28,491 nucleotides of DNA from CAYWFP01 sp964457365 (GCA_964457365.1 CAYWFP010000054.1:1-28491), one strand, 5' to 3'. Counted from the first letter of the stretch, positions 8,047 through 16,083 are shown. Program-made: numbers and translations. The notes: generated from the letters alone by a model not told the origin.

Positions 8047-9060
8047 TTAGAAGTTCGGGTCGGCCGCCTGGCAGGCGGTTACCGCGAAGGTGTCGACGAT
8101 GTCCTGCACCGAGCAGCCGCGAGAGAGATCGTTGACCGGCCGGGCCAGCCCCTGCAGCACCGGACCGACCGCCGAAGCGCCGGCGAGGCGCTCGACCAGC
8201 TTGTAGCCGATATTGCCGGCCTGCAGGTCCGGGAAGATCAACACATTGGCCTTGCCGGCGACGGGACTGTCGGGCGCTTTCTTGCTGCCGACATTGGCCA
8301 TGAGCGAGGCGTCGGCCTGCAGCTCGCCATCGACGCTGATGTCGGGATTGTTCTTCTTGAGCAATTCCGTCGCCTGCGCGACCTTGGCCACGAGCGGATG
8401 CTGAGCGCTGCCCTTGGTGGAGAAGCTGAGCATGGCCACGCGCGGCTCGCTCCGGGGCATCAAGGCCTGGTAGGACTTGGCCGTCATCGCGGCGATATCG
8501 GCGAGCTGTTCGGCGGTGGGCTCGGGCACCACGGCGCAGTCGGCGAAGAAGAACGTGGCGTTGGTCCGGGCGTAGGGGCTCGAGTCGGGGAGGATCATGA
8601 TGAAGAAGCTCGAGACCGTCTTGCATCCCGGCGCGGTCTTGATGATCTGCAGCGCCGGACGGATGGTGTCGCCGGTTGAATGCACCGCGCCGCTGACGTA
8701 GCCGTCTGCCATCTGCAGCTTGACGAGCATCGCGGCGTAGTAGAGCGGATCCTGCAACACGTCGCGCGCCTTCTCCTCGGTCATGCCCTTGTGCTTGCGC
8801 AGTTCCACGAACTCGGAAACCAGCGCGGCGAACTCCGGGTCGGTCTTCGGATCGCGGATTTCCGCGGCGCCGATGTCGGCACCTACGTCCTTGGCTTTCG
8901 TCGCGAGCGCGTCGGGATCGCCGATCAACATCACCTTGCCCAGGCCTTCCTGCGCGATCAGACCGGTCGCCTTGAGATTCCGTTCCTCGTCGGACTCGGG
9001 CAGGATCACGACCTTCTGCAGCTGCCGGGCTTTTTCATTAATGGCCTCCATGATCGACAT
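8047..9060 (-). CDS. pta: Phosphate acetyltransferase, short form (catalytic domain only), 337 aa
   Basis: Interconverts acetyl-CoA and acetyl phosphate in the cytoplasm, normally paired with acetate kinase, which is not in this window. The whole protein matches the PTA_PTB domain: VVILPESDEERNLKA near the N-terminus, ADGYVSGAVHSTGDTIRPALQII, FFFADCAVVPEPTAEQLADIA, VAMLSFSTKGSA, DGELQADA and VLIFPDLQAGNIGYKL at the C-terminal side. Length fits the short form. The start MSIMEAINEKARQ is chosen because GGAGGGG lies upstream; the frame continues 34 codons further but through the promoter and operator-like palindrome. The N-terminal regulatory half found in long Pta is absent here but appears as a separate gene at 12540-13634. 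Confidence 0.93.
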   Translation of the reverse strand: MSIMEAINEKARQLQKVVILPESDEERNLKATGLIAQEGLGKVMLIGDPDALATKAKDVGADIGAAEIRDPKTDPEFAALVSEFVELRKHKGMTEEKARDVLQDPLYYAAMLVKLQMADGYVSGAVHSTGDTIRPALQIIKTAPGCKTVSSFFIMILPDSSPYARTNATFFFADCAVVPEPTAEQLADIAAMTAKSYQALMPRSEPRVAMLSFSTKGSAQHPLVAKVAQATELLKKNNPDISVDGELQADASLMANVGSKKAPDSPVAGKANVLIFPDLQAGNIGYKLVERLAGASAVGPVLQGLARPVNDLSRGCSVQDIVDTFAVTACQAADPNF

Positions 9061-9107
9061 CACATCCCCTCCGGTCGGCTCGAAACAGCGGTTATCCACA
9101 AGCGCCC

Positions 9108-9137
9108 GCATTCTAGAATGCCGCTCCACGGCGTCAA
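9108..9137 (-). promoter_or_regulatory. pta promoter with perfect 14-bp palindrome over the -10
   Basis: Minus-strand TTGACG (9132-9137) and TAGAAT (9110-9115) are 16 bases apart, about 50 bases upstream of the pta start. The -10 lies inside the perfect palindrome GCATTCTAGAATGC (9108-9121), a natural place for a repressor dimer. This gives pta a promoter of its own although it lies downstream of two same-strand genes. TTATCCACA (9092-9100, plus strand), a DnaA-box consensus, lies in the leader. Confidence 0.55.
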
Positions 9138-9158
9138 GTTGGAAACATATTATCGCGG

Positions 9159-9989
9159 TCACGGCGGGAAGGGCGCCGTATACTCGCCTTCCTCCTCGAC
9201 AGCGAAGTCCTCGAAGCTCTCGCCGAGACTGAGGTCGACCGCCTTGATCCGCCGCCGGGCGAGATTCCTGTCGACGCCGGGCATCGCCGCCTTCTCGAGC
9301 CTGTCGTTCAACTTCTCGATCAGTCTCTTCTTGAAGCCTTCCTCGTCGACGAAACGGGTATTCCAGTTGTCGTATCGCTGCTGCTTCACCAGCGGCTTCA
9401 GATCCTTCTGCAGTTCCGTCTCGGCCTTCTCCAGTGCCTTACGAAAGGCGTTCTCCTCCGACATGGTCATCGCACGCCCGTCCCGGGAGCCGGCGCCGTT
9501 GTTGTCGATGTAGATCGTCGCATTCCATTCGAGCGAGACGGCGTTGCCGTCGAGAGCGGAAACGTCGTGCTCGAACTCGAGCGTGCAGAGATTCTTCGTC
9601 CCCGCCGCCGGCGTGAAGACTTGCGGCTGCGTCATCGCCGCCATGTTCTTGCTCATCACGGCGAACATACCGCCGATGGTCAGCCCGTACGCGGCGTAGA
9701 AGAGGTAGACCAGCGTTACGGCGACCAGACCGAAGATCGTCCCGAGTACCGCCAGACCGTGTCCGCGCATTTCATGACCGGTATCGTCGATCTCCCGAAC
9801 GGCGAAGAAGCCGACGATCAGGGCGGCCACACCTATCGGCAGCGCCAGAAAAGAGCCCACGCAGGTGATGGCCAGCAAGAGGGCAATGCTGCCGAAAATG
9901 ATGCAGAGCGTCGCCAGCGTGCTCGAATCCCGTATCTTACGGGTCCTGGCTTTTCGCGGAGAACGGACTTGTCGTCGATCATCTGCCAT
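9159..9989 (-). CDS. DUF4190-like membrane protein, 276 aa
   Basis: A basic N-terminus is followed by two hydrophobic segments (~25-63 and ~78-112) in the manner of DUF4190: LATLCIIFGSIALLLAITC, then GHGLAVLGTIFGLVAV with the usual small-residue pattern. The remaining ~165 residues form a soluble C-terminal domain with a predicted helical, charged stretch (EENAFRKALEKAETELQKDL), of no recognised family. The start lies 9 bases after the stop of the glycosyltransferase gene, so the two are probably one operon. AGGA precedes the start. Function unknown; an envelope location is inferred from the two membrane segments. Confidence 0.75.
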   Translation of the reverse strand: MADDRRQVRSPRKARTRKIRDSSTLATLCIIFGSIALLLAITCVGSFLALPIGVAALIVGFFAVREIDDTGHEMRGHGLAVLGTIFGLVAVTLVYLFYAAYGLTIGGMFAVMSKNMAAMTQPQVFTPAAGTKNLCTLEFEHDVSALDGNAVSLEWNATIYIDNNGAGSRDGRAMTMSEENAFRKALEKAETELQKDLKPLVKQQRYDNWNTRFVDEEGFKKRLIEKLNDRLEKAAMPGVDRNLARRRIKAVDLSLGESFEDFAVEEEGEYTAPFPP

Positions 9990-9998
9990 ATGACCATC

Positions 9999-10934
9999 CT
10001 ACCCGCGGATCAACTTGCTGGCAACAGCATAGACCGCGTCGACGGAAAGGTTTTGGAGTCTTCCCGCCGGCGCCGCAAGCACACGCGCACCCGCCGGCGC
10101 CCAGACTTCGGGGCGTGTGGGACCGAACAGAAGCAGGCAGCGCTGCCTGCGGTCGGTTCCCGCCACCGACGCCGCGAGATGGCCGACACCGGAGTCGTTG
10201 CCGACATAAAGCGCCGCACCGGCGAGCACCGCCGCCAACTCCGGAAGCGGCGCGGTCTGTACGTGGACGCTTCCGGAAATGCTCGCGGCGACCCGCGCGC
10301 CAAGTTCCCCGTCGGCTTCGCCGCTGGTGACGACGACGGGGATGTCGAGCCGGCGGCCGAGTGAGACGAAACGCTCCGCCGGCCAGTTCTTCCGCGGCGA
10401 ACCGGAGCCGGGATGCAAGACCGCATATGGCGCATCGACTCGATATTGCGCAACGCGGGAGCGGATCTCCCCGGACGAAATGGACAAAGGCGGCGGAGTC
10501 GCTTCGTCGATGGCGATACCGAGCAGTTCGCTCAAGGGCGCGGCCAGATGCGCATACACATGCCGATCGCCCCGCTCGTCCGGACGCGGCGGATAGATCG
10601 CGACGGCCAGGCCCAGGCGCTCCAGGTTGCGGCGGACCTGCCCGCTCGGGTCGTTCATGTAGGCCACCGCGCATGAACAACCCGCCAGCACCTCGGTCCA
10701 CGCGACCGGTGCTTCCGTCTCCTCTTCGGCGAAGAGAAAGAGCGCCTCGCGCGTAGAGAGATCCAGCACCGCGTCAGCCAGATCCCGCAACAGTCTGCCG
10801 CGTTCACCGGGGCCGGCAAACACCAAACGCGCGCCCGGACGGTGCGCCCGTACCAGGCCGAGCGCGGCGCGCGTGGCCAGCACGTCCCCGAGAGCGCCGG
10901 GGCGAAGGATCAGAAATCCAGTGATCGCAGACAT
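9999..10934 (-). CDS. Glycosyltransferase family 9 (heptosyltransferase-like), 311 aa
   Basis: Resembles ADP-heptose:LPS heptosyltransferases of family GT9. Evidence: N-terminal ILRPGALGDVLATRAAL (the GALGD loop), the middle HPGSGSPRKNWP nucleotide-sugar motif, and C-terminal GNDSGVGHLAA followed by FGPTRPEVWAP. Length is slightly short for the family. It would transfer a sugar to a lipid-linked acceptor at the inner face of the cytoplasmic membrane; donor and acceptor cannot be read from the sequence. The first base of the transcript predicted from the promoter at 10941-10969 falls at the ATG, so the message may be leaderless. Confidence 0.88.
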   Translation of the reverse strand: MSAITGFLILRPGALGDVLATRAALGLVRAHRPGARLVFAGPGERGRLLRDLADAVLDLSTREALFLFAEEETEAPVAWTEVLAGCSCAVAYMNDPSGQVRRNLERLGLAVAIYPPRPDERGDRHVYAHLAAPLSELLGIAIDEATPPPLSISSGEIRSRVAQYRVDAPYAVLHPGSGSPRKNWPAERFVSLGRRLDIPVVVTSGEADGELGARVAASISGSVHVQTAPLPELAAVLAGAALYVGNDSGVGHLAASVAGTDRRQRCLLLFGPTRPEVWAPAGARVLAAPAGRLQNLSVDAVYAVASKLIRG

Positions 10935-10940
10935 GCGGGG

Positions 10941-10969
10941 AAGATAGCGCAGGCACAGCCGTAGCGCAA
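10941..10969 (-). promoter_or_regulatory. Promoter of the glycosyltransferase gene, likely leaderless
   Basis: Minus-strand TTGCGC (10964-10969) and TATCTT (10941-10946) are separated by 17 bases. The -10 ends six bases before the ATG at 10934, so transcription should begin at or next to the start codon. No Shine-Dalgarno sequence is present between them. Confidence 0.5.
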
Positions 10970-11018
10970 GCCGATGAATGGCGAGCGGTCGCGTCGCGAA
11001 CAGATCGAAAAAGGCGGC

Positions 11019-11474
11019 TCAGGCACAGAAGACGTGCCAGCCGTCTTCCTCGCCCTTGGCGGAGAGCACCGGTTCCTTATCGGCGTCGAGTTGCTTGGCG
11101 TGGCTGCCGGCGCAGGCGCGCTCGTACGCGCGGAGTACCGACTCGTGGATCTTCTCGCGGCAACAAGTTGTGATCGGATGAGCCACATCCACGTGGCTCT
11201 TCATCTTGCCGCCGTCTTGCCGGCGCTGATCCGGCGCCATCTTGCCGCCGCACTGATTGCAGAAGTTGGCGTGAACGGCATTCTTGCAGCCGCACTTGCT
11301 GCAACGGCGGGTAATCTTGCGGCTGGGCATGGCCACGAAGAGACCGCTGTGCCCGTCGATGATGCGCAGATCGCGCACGACGAAGCATTCGTCCATCGTC
11401 AGCGTGGCGAACGCGCGCAGGTTCTCCGCGTTCTCGTCCTCGATTAGTCGGATGCGTACCTCTGTAATCTCCAT
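11019..11474 (-). CDS. spoVG: SpoVG with inserted zinc ribbon, 151 aa
   Basis: SpoVG proteins bind nucleic acids and modulate expression in many bacteria, not only spore formers. The N-terminal part is canonical: MEITEVRIRLIEDENAENLRA, ECFVVRDLRIIDGHSGLFVAMPSRK. A CxxC-x10-CxxC zinc ribbon (Cys58, 61, 72, 75) sits between the core and the C-terminal helix with VDVAHPIT, where Firmicutes SpoVG has no such insert. The C-terminus is a charged tail. The start follows AAGGAG by five bases and lies 31 bases inside the end of ispE, so translation is coupled. ispE-spoVG proximity also occurs in Bacillus, where purR and yabJ lie between them. Confidence 0.92.
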   Translation of the reverse strand: MEITEVRIRLIEDENAENLRAFATLTMDECFVVRDLRIIDGHSGLFVAMPSRKITRRCSKCGCKNAVHANFCNQCGGKMAPDQRRQDGGKMKSHVDVAHPITTCCREKIHESVLRAYERACAGSHAKQLDADKEPVLSAKGEEDGWHVFCA

Positions 11475-12424
11475 GATGACTCCTTCCCCGCAGTCTCGTC
11501 GATCAGACGCACGCCCAACATCCGTACGTCCCCCAGCCGCGCGACACCTTCGCGCAACGCTTCGATCCTCTCCGCTCCGCGCGCCAGGGCCCAGACGACC
11601 GAACCGCTGCCGCTCATGCAGACCGCTTCGGCACCGCTTGCGCGCAATGCGTGATGCAAGTCCCGCTGGCGCGGTTCTACCCGGAACGCTGCCGCTTCCA
11701 GCCGGTTGAACGCCTCGCGCCCGATAGCGACGCCGTCGCTGGAAGCCCATGCCCGCAGAAACGCCTCGCTCGATCGCTCGCCCGTCTCCGCCGCCGTCAA
11801 CGTCTGAAACACACGCGCGGTGGAGATACTCCAAGGCGGCAGAATCAGCCACAACTCCGCCGGTCCCTGCAAACACAACGGCGTCACGCGCTCGCCCCGT
11901 CCTTCGCAGCGGCACGCACCGCCGTAAAGGAAAAACGGTACGTCGCTGCCGACTGTCGCGCCGATGTCGGCCAACTCCGCGAGCGACTTGCCCAGTCCCC
12001 AGAGCGAATTCACCCCACGCAACGTCGCGGCCGCATCGCTGGAACCGCCACCGAGACCGCCACCGAGCGGGATCCGTTTCTCGAGTTCGATCTCAACGCC
12101 CAGAGGCGAACCGGTCGCTTCACGCAAAGCGTCAACCGCACGCAGCACCAGGTTCTCGCCACCAAGCGGCACACCGCCTTGTCGGCAATGCAACAGCGTC
12201 TTCCCGTCCCGCCACAGACGCAGACGTACGGTATCGCCGAAGTCGATCTCATGAAAAATCGAGACGAGATCGTGGTACCCGTCGGCACGTCTGCCGCGCA
12301 CTTCCAGAAACAGGTTCACCTTCGCCGGAGCGAACAAGACCTGCCATTCGCCGACTGATTCGTGCGGTTGCGTCACGGTTGCCGCCCGCCGTCCGAGTGC
12401 GTTACCGAAACGGCGCCGATCCAA
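11444..12424 (-). CDS. ispE: 4-diphosphocytidyl-2-C-methyl-D-erythritol kinase
   Basis: Phosphorylates CDP-methylerythritol in the MEP isoprenoid pathway, in the cytoplasm. GHMP-kinase signatures are present: VLFAPAKVNLFLEV with Lys35, ADGYHDL, the glycine-rich LGGGLGGGSSDAAA loop, TVGSDVPFFLYGGAC with catalytic Asp161, and C-terminal AVCMSGSGS. The coordinates assume a TTG start (326 aa). There is no good ribosome site there, and a GTG at 12376 (310 aa) would begin closer to the usual N-terminus; the true start may be there. The 3' end overlaps spoVG by 31 bases. A promoter with a palindrome lies at 12475-12515. Confidence 0.9.
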   Translation of the reverse strand: MDRRRFGNALGRRAATVTQPHESVGEWQVLFAPAKVNLFLEVRGRRADGYHDLVSIFHEIDFGDTVRLRLWRDGKTLLHCRQGGVPLGGENLVLRAVDALREATGSPLGVEIELEKRIPLGGGLGGGSSDAAATLRGVNSLWGLGKSLAELADIGATVGSDVPFFLYGGACRCEGRGERVTPLCLQGPAELWLILPPWSISTARVFQTLTAAETGERSSEAFLRAWASSDGVAIGREAFNRLEAAAFRVEPRQRDLHHALRASGAEAVCMSGSGSVVWALARGAERIEALREGVARLGDVRMLGVRLIDETAGKESSWRLQRYASD

Positions 12425-12474
12425 GGGTCCCGTGCGTGGCTTACCACCTGTTCACGAGACGGAATTAGCCCGAA

Positions 12475-12515
12475 TAACCATTGGTTAAAATAACCCATAT
12501 AACGTTGAAAGGCAA
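12475..12515 (-). promoter_or_regulatory. Promoter of ispE-spoVG with operator-like palindrome
   Basis: Minus-strand TTGCCT (12510-12515) and TATTTT (12487-12492) are 17 bases apart. The palindrome TAACCA-T-TGGTTA (12475-12487) starts at the -10. A second inverted repeat, GAAAGGC/GCCTTTC (12507-12532), straddles the -35 and lies just downstream of the preceding gene's stop; lacking a U-run, it is not a clear terminator. Confidence 0.5.
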
Positions 12516-12539
12516 CTGCTTTTTGGCCTTTCACACCGC

Positions 12540-13634
12540 CTATTCGAGATTTTCCAGGATCCGCTGCGCATCGACGTGACGCGCAACCAGTTCGCAAGCC
12601 TGCTCCACTTTGTCCCGATCACCCACCCCGATTTTTACTATGAATTTCTGCACCGCCTTGGAAATGGTGTATGTGTCTTCTCCGCTGCTCATCACCGGCA
12701 CGCCGGAGGCACGCAACAGCTCCATGATCGTAAAGTTAGGAATGAAACCGCCGGTCAGCAGGATGCCACTGACATTGCCTTCGGCATTGTCGCGACTGAC
12801 AAGATGCTTGGCGATGCTGACAAGAATATTGTCAACCCGGTCACCGGGCGTGATGACCAAAGCGCCATTGGTGATAAACGAGATCGTGTTCTGCGGCTCC
12901 ATCGCCGCGACAATGATCGAGAGCGCGCGATTCTGCAGATGATCCTGCCCCTCGAGAACGGTCAGACCGAGTTCGTCGACGAGTTGCTCCATGGTCGGAT
13001 ACGTCAGCGCCGCGCAATACGGCACCACCCCCAGGCACTCCAGCCCCTGGTTGGCCAACCCCTGGCGAACCACGCGGTCGATCTTCTCGTATTTGTTCGG
13101 CAGCACCTTGTTGATGATCACCCCGATCACATCCACGCCTTCGCGTTCGAAGAGAGCCTGGTTGAGCGCAACCTCGTCGATGCAGCGACCGATGCCACCG
13201 CCGCTGATGATTACGGTCTTGGCGCCGACATGGCGGGCGACCGCGGCGTTGCTGCAGTCGAAGACCGACCCGACGCCGGCGTGGCCGGTGCCCTCGATCA
13301 GCATCAGGTCCACGTCCCGGCCGACCTCGATCATCGCCGCGTCGATACCGGCGTAGAGGATCTCGGGCTTGGGATCAAAGATATACTCCTGGGTAAAGCC
13401 CCGGGGCACGGTCACCGGGCTCATCGCCGCCAGCGAGACGTCGTGATCGAAAAGTTCCTGGAATAGGTATGCGTCCTCGTCGACCTTGCAGCCGTCGTGC
13501 TCGATATAGCGCTGGCCGACCGGCTTGATGAAGTGAACGCGCTTGCCCATCTTCTCGAAAAGGCGATGGAGCCCCAGGCTCATGGTGGTCTTGCCGTCGT
13601 GCTGCTGGGTGGCGCTGACATAGAGGCGACTCAT
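12540..13634 (-). CDS. P-loop NTPase with DRTGG domain (Pta N-terminal-like), 364 aa
   Basis: Residues 1-210 form a BioD-like P-loop domain (LYVSATQQHDGKTTMSLGL, with a modified Walker A ending GKTT; later MLIEGTGHAGVGSVFD and GVIINKV). Residues ~212-325 are a DRTGG domain (GALVITPGDRVDNILVSI, SGILLTGGFIPN). This is the arrangement of the N-terminal regulatory half of long-form phosphate acetyltransferase, which modulates that enzyme in enterobacteria. The catalytic half is encoded separately at 8047-9060, so a separate regulatory subunit is a reasonable guess but unproven. The start is preceded by AAAGGA; the frame extends 47 codons further upstream but lacks a good site there and would cross the divergent promoter region. 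Divergent from mnmA. Confidence 0.88.
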   Translation of the reverse strand: MSRLYVSATQQHDGKTTMSLGLHRLFEKMGKRVHFIKPVGQRYIEHDGCKVDEDAYLFQELFDHDVSLAAMSPVTVPRGFTQEYIFDPKPEILYAGIDAAMIEVGRDVDLMLIEGTGHAGVGSVFDCSNAAVARHVGAKTVIISGGGIGRCIDEVALNQALFEREGVDVIGVIINKVLPNKYEKIDRVVRQGLANQGLECLGVVPYCAALTYPTMEQLVDELGLTVLEGQDHLQNRALSIIVAAMEPQNTISFITNGALVITPGDRVDNILVSIAKHLVSRDNAEGNVSGILLTGGFIPNFTIMELLRASGVPVMSSGEDTYTISKAVQKFIVKIGVGDRDKVEQACELVARHVDAQRILENLE

Positions 13635-13678
13635 GCGTGCATCCTTTCGCGACGAAAACCGACTGACACCGGCGGCAG

Positions 13679-13707
13679 TTTGACGTATCATGCCCTGCAT
13701 GGCAATA
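13679..13707 (+). promoter_or_regulatory. Possible mnmA promoter with inverted repeat in the spacer
   Basis: TTGACG (13679-13684) is a good -35, but the hexamer 17 bases on (CAATAG, 13702-13707) is a poor -10. The inverted repeat CATGC-CCT-GCATG (13689-13701) occupies the spacer, where a regulator could act on both divergent genes. Confidence 0.3.
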
Positions 13708-13736
13708 GCATTTCCGCGTGTGCAGACGAGAATGGC

Positions 13737-14825
13737 GTGAACGTCACCCTCCAAAAACCGACGCGCCAGCAGCATGCCCCGCGACCCGGCCGCGAGGCGG
13801 TGGCGGTGCTGATGAGCGGCGGAGTCGACAGCAGCGTCGCGGCATATCTCTTACGGGCCGGGGGTTACGACGTCGTCGGCATCACCATGTTGCTGCCGGC
13901 AACGGAGATCGCGGCCAGAAGGCGGGTAGTGGCGGTGGTCGAAGCGCTGGACATCCCCCACTACTTCGTCGATGCCGTGGCGGCGTTCAGCGCTTGCGTG
14001 ATCGGGCGTTTCCACGAAGAATACCTTGGCGGCCGCACGCCCAATCCCTGCATCGACTGCAACGCCGAGTTGAAGTTCGGCCGCGTCTGGGAATGCGTCG
14101 AGGAAACTCTGAGCATAACGCGCATGGCAACCGGTCATTACGCGCTTGCGGTACGTCAGAACGAGCGTGTCTACCTCCGGCGCGCGCCGGACCGGCAGAA
14201 AGACCAGAGCTATTTCCTCTACGGTATCCCGCCCCGCCGACTGCCGTTTTTCCACCTGCCGCTGGAAGGACGGAGCAAACGCGAGATACGCGCGCTGGCA
14301 CGGCGACATCATCTCCCCGTTGCCGAACAGAGCGAGAGCATGGACCTCTGCTTTGCCGGCGGCGATTACCGCGCGATCCTGCCCGCAAGGGCCGACGCAC
14401 CGGGGCCGATCCTGGATCCCCGGGGTAAACGAATCGGCACTCACCAGGGCATCCATCATTACACTGTCGGTCAACGCCGCGGACTGGGTGTAGCACTGGG
14501 GCATCCGGCCTTCGTCCTGCAGATCCGACCGGAGGAAAACGCCATCGTCGTCGGTACGCGCGCTGAAGCCTCGCACTGGGAACTCGTGTCCGGACCGATG
14601 AATATCCTGCTCCCCGGGGCGCTATGCCCCGGCGCACGCTTACGAGGCAAAATCCGCTCGGTCGGCGAACCCCTGCCCTGCACGGTCACAAGCGCTGCCC
14701 CGGATCGTTGTGTAGTTGAATTCGATGAGCCGGTTTTCGCTCCCACGCCGGGGCAACACTTGGTTCTCTACGATTCACACGACTCGGTCGTCGCGGGCGG
14801 GGTTATCAGAGAAGTCCTTGTTTGA
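13737..14825 (+). CDS. mnmA: tRNA-specific 2-thiouridylase MnmA, 362 aa
   Basis: Thiolates U34 of tRNA-Lys, -Glu and -Gln using ATP and relayed persulfide sulfur. The PP-loop LMSGGVDSSVAAY lies at residues 25-37. The catalytic pair is present: Cys108 in RTPNPCIDCN and Cys205 in ESMDLCFAGGDY. ATGHYA, DQSYFL, GIHHYTVGQRRGLGV and the C-terminal beta-barrel region follow in the usual order. The GTG start (13737) gives the usual family length; its ribosome site is weak and there is no in-frame ATG before the PP-loop. The region after the PP-loop is shorter than in most homologues. The stop codon overlaps the -35 of the next promoter. Confidence 0.93.
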   Translation: MNVTLQKPTRQQHAPRPGREAVAVLMSGGVDSSVAAYLLRAGGYDVVGITMLLPATEIAARRRVVAVVEALDIPHYFVDAVAAFSACVIGRFHEEYLGGRTPNPCIDCNAELKFGRVWECVEETLSITRMATGHYALAVRQNERVYLRRAPDRQKDQSYFLYGIPPRRLPFFHLPLEGRSKREIRALARRHHLPVAEQSESMDLCFAGGDYRAILPARADAPGPILDPRGKRIGTHQGIHHYTVGQRRGLGVALGHPAFVLQIRPEENAIVVGTRAEASHWELVSGPMNILLPGALCPGARLRGKIRSVGEPLPCTVTSAAPDRCVVEFDEPVFAPTPGQHLVLYDSHDSVVAGGVIREVLV

Positions 14826-14850
14826 CAAGTGCTTGCACGCACAGTATAGT
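14822..14850 (+). promoter_or_regulatory. Near-consensus sigma70 promoter of the TPR-DUF1080 pair
   Basis: TTGACA (14822-14827), a perfect -35, and TATAGT (14845-14850) are exactly 17 bases apart. The start codon at 14881 is ~24 bases after the expected +1, with GGAG before it. This is the strongest promoter match in the window, and its -35 overlaps the mnmA stop codon. Confidence 0.75.
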
Positions 14851-14880
14851 ATATTCGCCTTTTATTGTCGCGGAGCCGCG

Positions 14881-16071
14881 ATGAGATTTAACCATTCCGC
14901 CTTTTCATCCATCTGTGTTTCGCTGCTCGCCTTCTGCTTCCTGCCGAACCTTCTTCACGCCGGCGACGAAACGACAGCGGCACCAGGCTCCGAACAGCGC
15001 GAACTGGCTGTCTCGATCTACCGGGAAGTGATTCCTCTACTGAAAAACAAGGAGTTCGACAAGGCGCAGCCCTTTCTGGAGCGCGCGCTCGAAATCGATC
15101 CGGAATGTTACCAGGCCGCCTTGGCGCTGGCGCGGCTGCACGAATTCAGCCAGCGCATGGAAGATGCCAACGCGTATTACAACAAGGTCAAGACGATCCT
15201 GTCCGACAAGGGCGAACTGGAGCCGGACGCCCAGTCGGCTCTCAAGCACGCCGAAGCGAAATTGAAAGGACTCGGCCAGACGATCGGCAAGGTCGACGAG
15301 GTGCGCCAGACCTCTATCAAGCCGCTGCTCGAATTGGCACAGGAACACGAGAACGGGAATCGACTCTTCAGCGCCATGACGGTATACCGTACGATTCTGG
15401 ACCTGGATCCGACCAACCTCAAGGCTCACCAGAGTTGGGTCCGGCTCCGCAAGCGTCTGGGCGACACGCTGGCGCTGGCCGCGAATGTCAACGGGTGGCA
15501 ATCGCTCTGCGTCCCGGGCGACATGTCCGACTGGAAGGTGCGTACGGGGCTGTGGGAGCCACTACCCGACGATCAACCCGGATTGCGGCAGCCCTGGGAC
15601 GGACACAACGCCATTTATTACAAGGCCCCGACACGGAGAAACCTCGTTCTCTCCGCAGAGGTATTCCTGATGTACGATACAGGCGGTTCGCACGCCCTTG
15701 TTCTTGCGCGCACTCAGCCGAACGACGGCGCCTACGGCTTCGGCATTTCGCTGGATTACGACTATGATCGCAAGCAAAGAGTCTACTTCAACCGCTCGCA
15801 GAAACTGGTCTTCTTCCGCCGCGACCGCTGGGGACGCACTCACCACTTCGTCAACGAACTGCCCCGGGGCTTCGCCGTCCGAGACAAGTATTGGCACCGA
15901 CTCGAACTCGAATGCGACGGCAAGCAGATCGTCGCCCGCCTGGACGGACGGGAAGTGAAACGCGTCGAAGACGACACCTTCGCCGAAGGCGGCATCGGCC
16001 TGCAAGGCAAAGGCAACGACGACGAGAAAAGCTGTATGTTCCGTAATGTCAGAATCTTCGGCCTGCCTTGA
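14881..16071 (+). CDS. Exported TPR-DUF1080 protein (first of pair), 396 aa
   Basis: Signal peptide MRFNHSAFSSICVSLLAFCFLPNLLHAG, then TPR-like helices at ~40-195 (EFDKAQPFLERALEIDPECY; LFSAMTVYRTILDLDPTNLKA), then a DUF1080 / LamG-like beta-sandwich at ~215-396 (AEVFLMYDTGGSHALVLART; GYGFGISL-type strand; WHRLELECDGKQIVARLDGR; EGGIGLQGKG; MFRNVRIFGLP). DUF1080 domains occur in 3-keto-glycoside hydrolases and as sugar-binding modules; which applies here is unknown. TPRs suggest protein binding outside the cytoplasmic membrane. A long-frame start upstream would overlap mnmA; the chosen ATG follows GGAG and a strong promoter. Confidence 0.85.
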   Translation: MRFNHSAFSSICVSLLAFCFLPNLLHAGDETTAAPGSEQRELAVSIYREVIPLLKNKEFDKAQPFLERALEIDPECYQAALALARLHEFSQRMEDANAYYNKVKTILSDKGELEPDAQSALKHAEAKLKGLGQTIGKVDEVRQTSIKPLLELAQEHENGNRLFSAMTVYRTILDLDPTNLKAHQSWVRLRKRLGDTLALAANVNGWQSLCVPGDMSDWKVRTGLWEPLPDDQPGLRQPWDGHNAIYYKAPTRRNLVLSAEVFLMYDTGGSHALVLARTQPNDGAYGFGISLDYDYDRKQRVYFNRSQKLVFFRRDRWGRTHHFVNELPRGFAVRDKYWHRLELECDGKQIVARLDGREVKRVEDDTFAEGGIGLQGKGNDDEKSCMFRNVRIFGLP

Positions 16072-16083
16072 GCGGGAGACGCC

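Noticed and set aside
12507..12532. Intrinsic terminator downstream of the DRTGG gene
   Set aside because: The stem is 7 bp with a 12-base loop and no U-run after it; it overlaps the ispE -35 instead.
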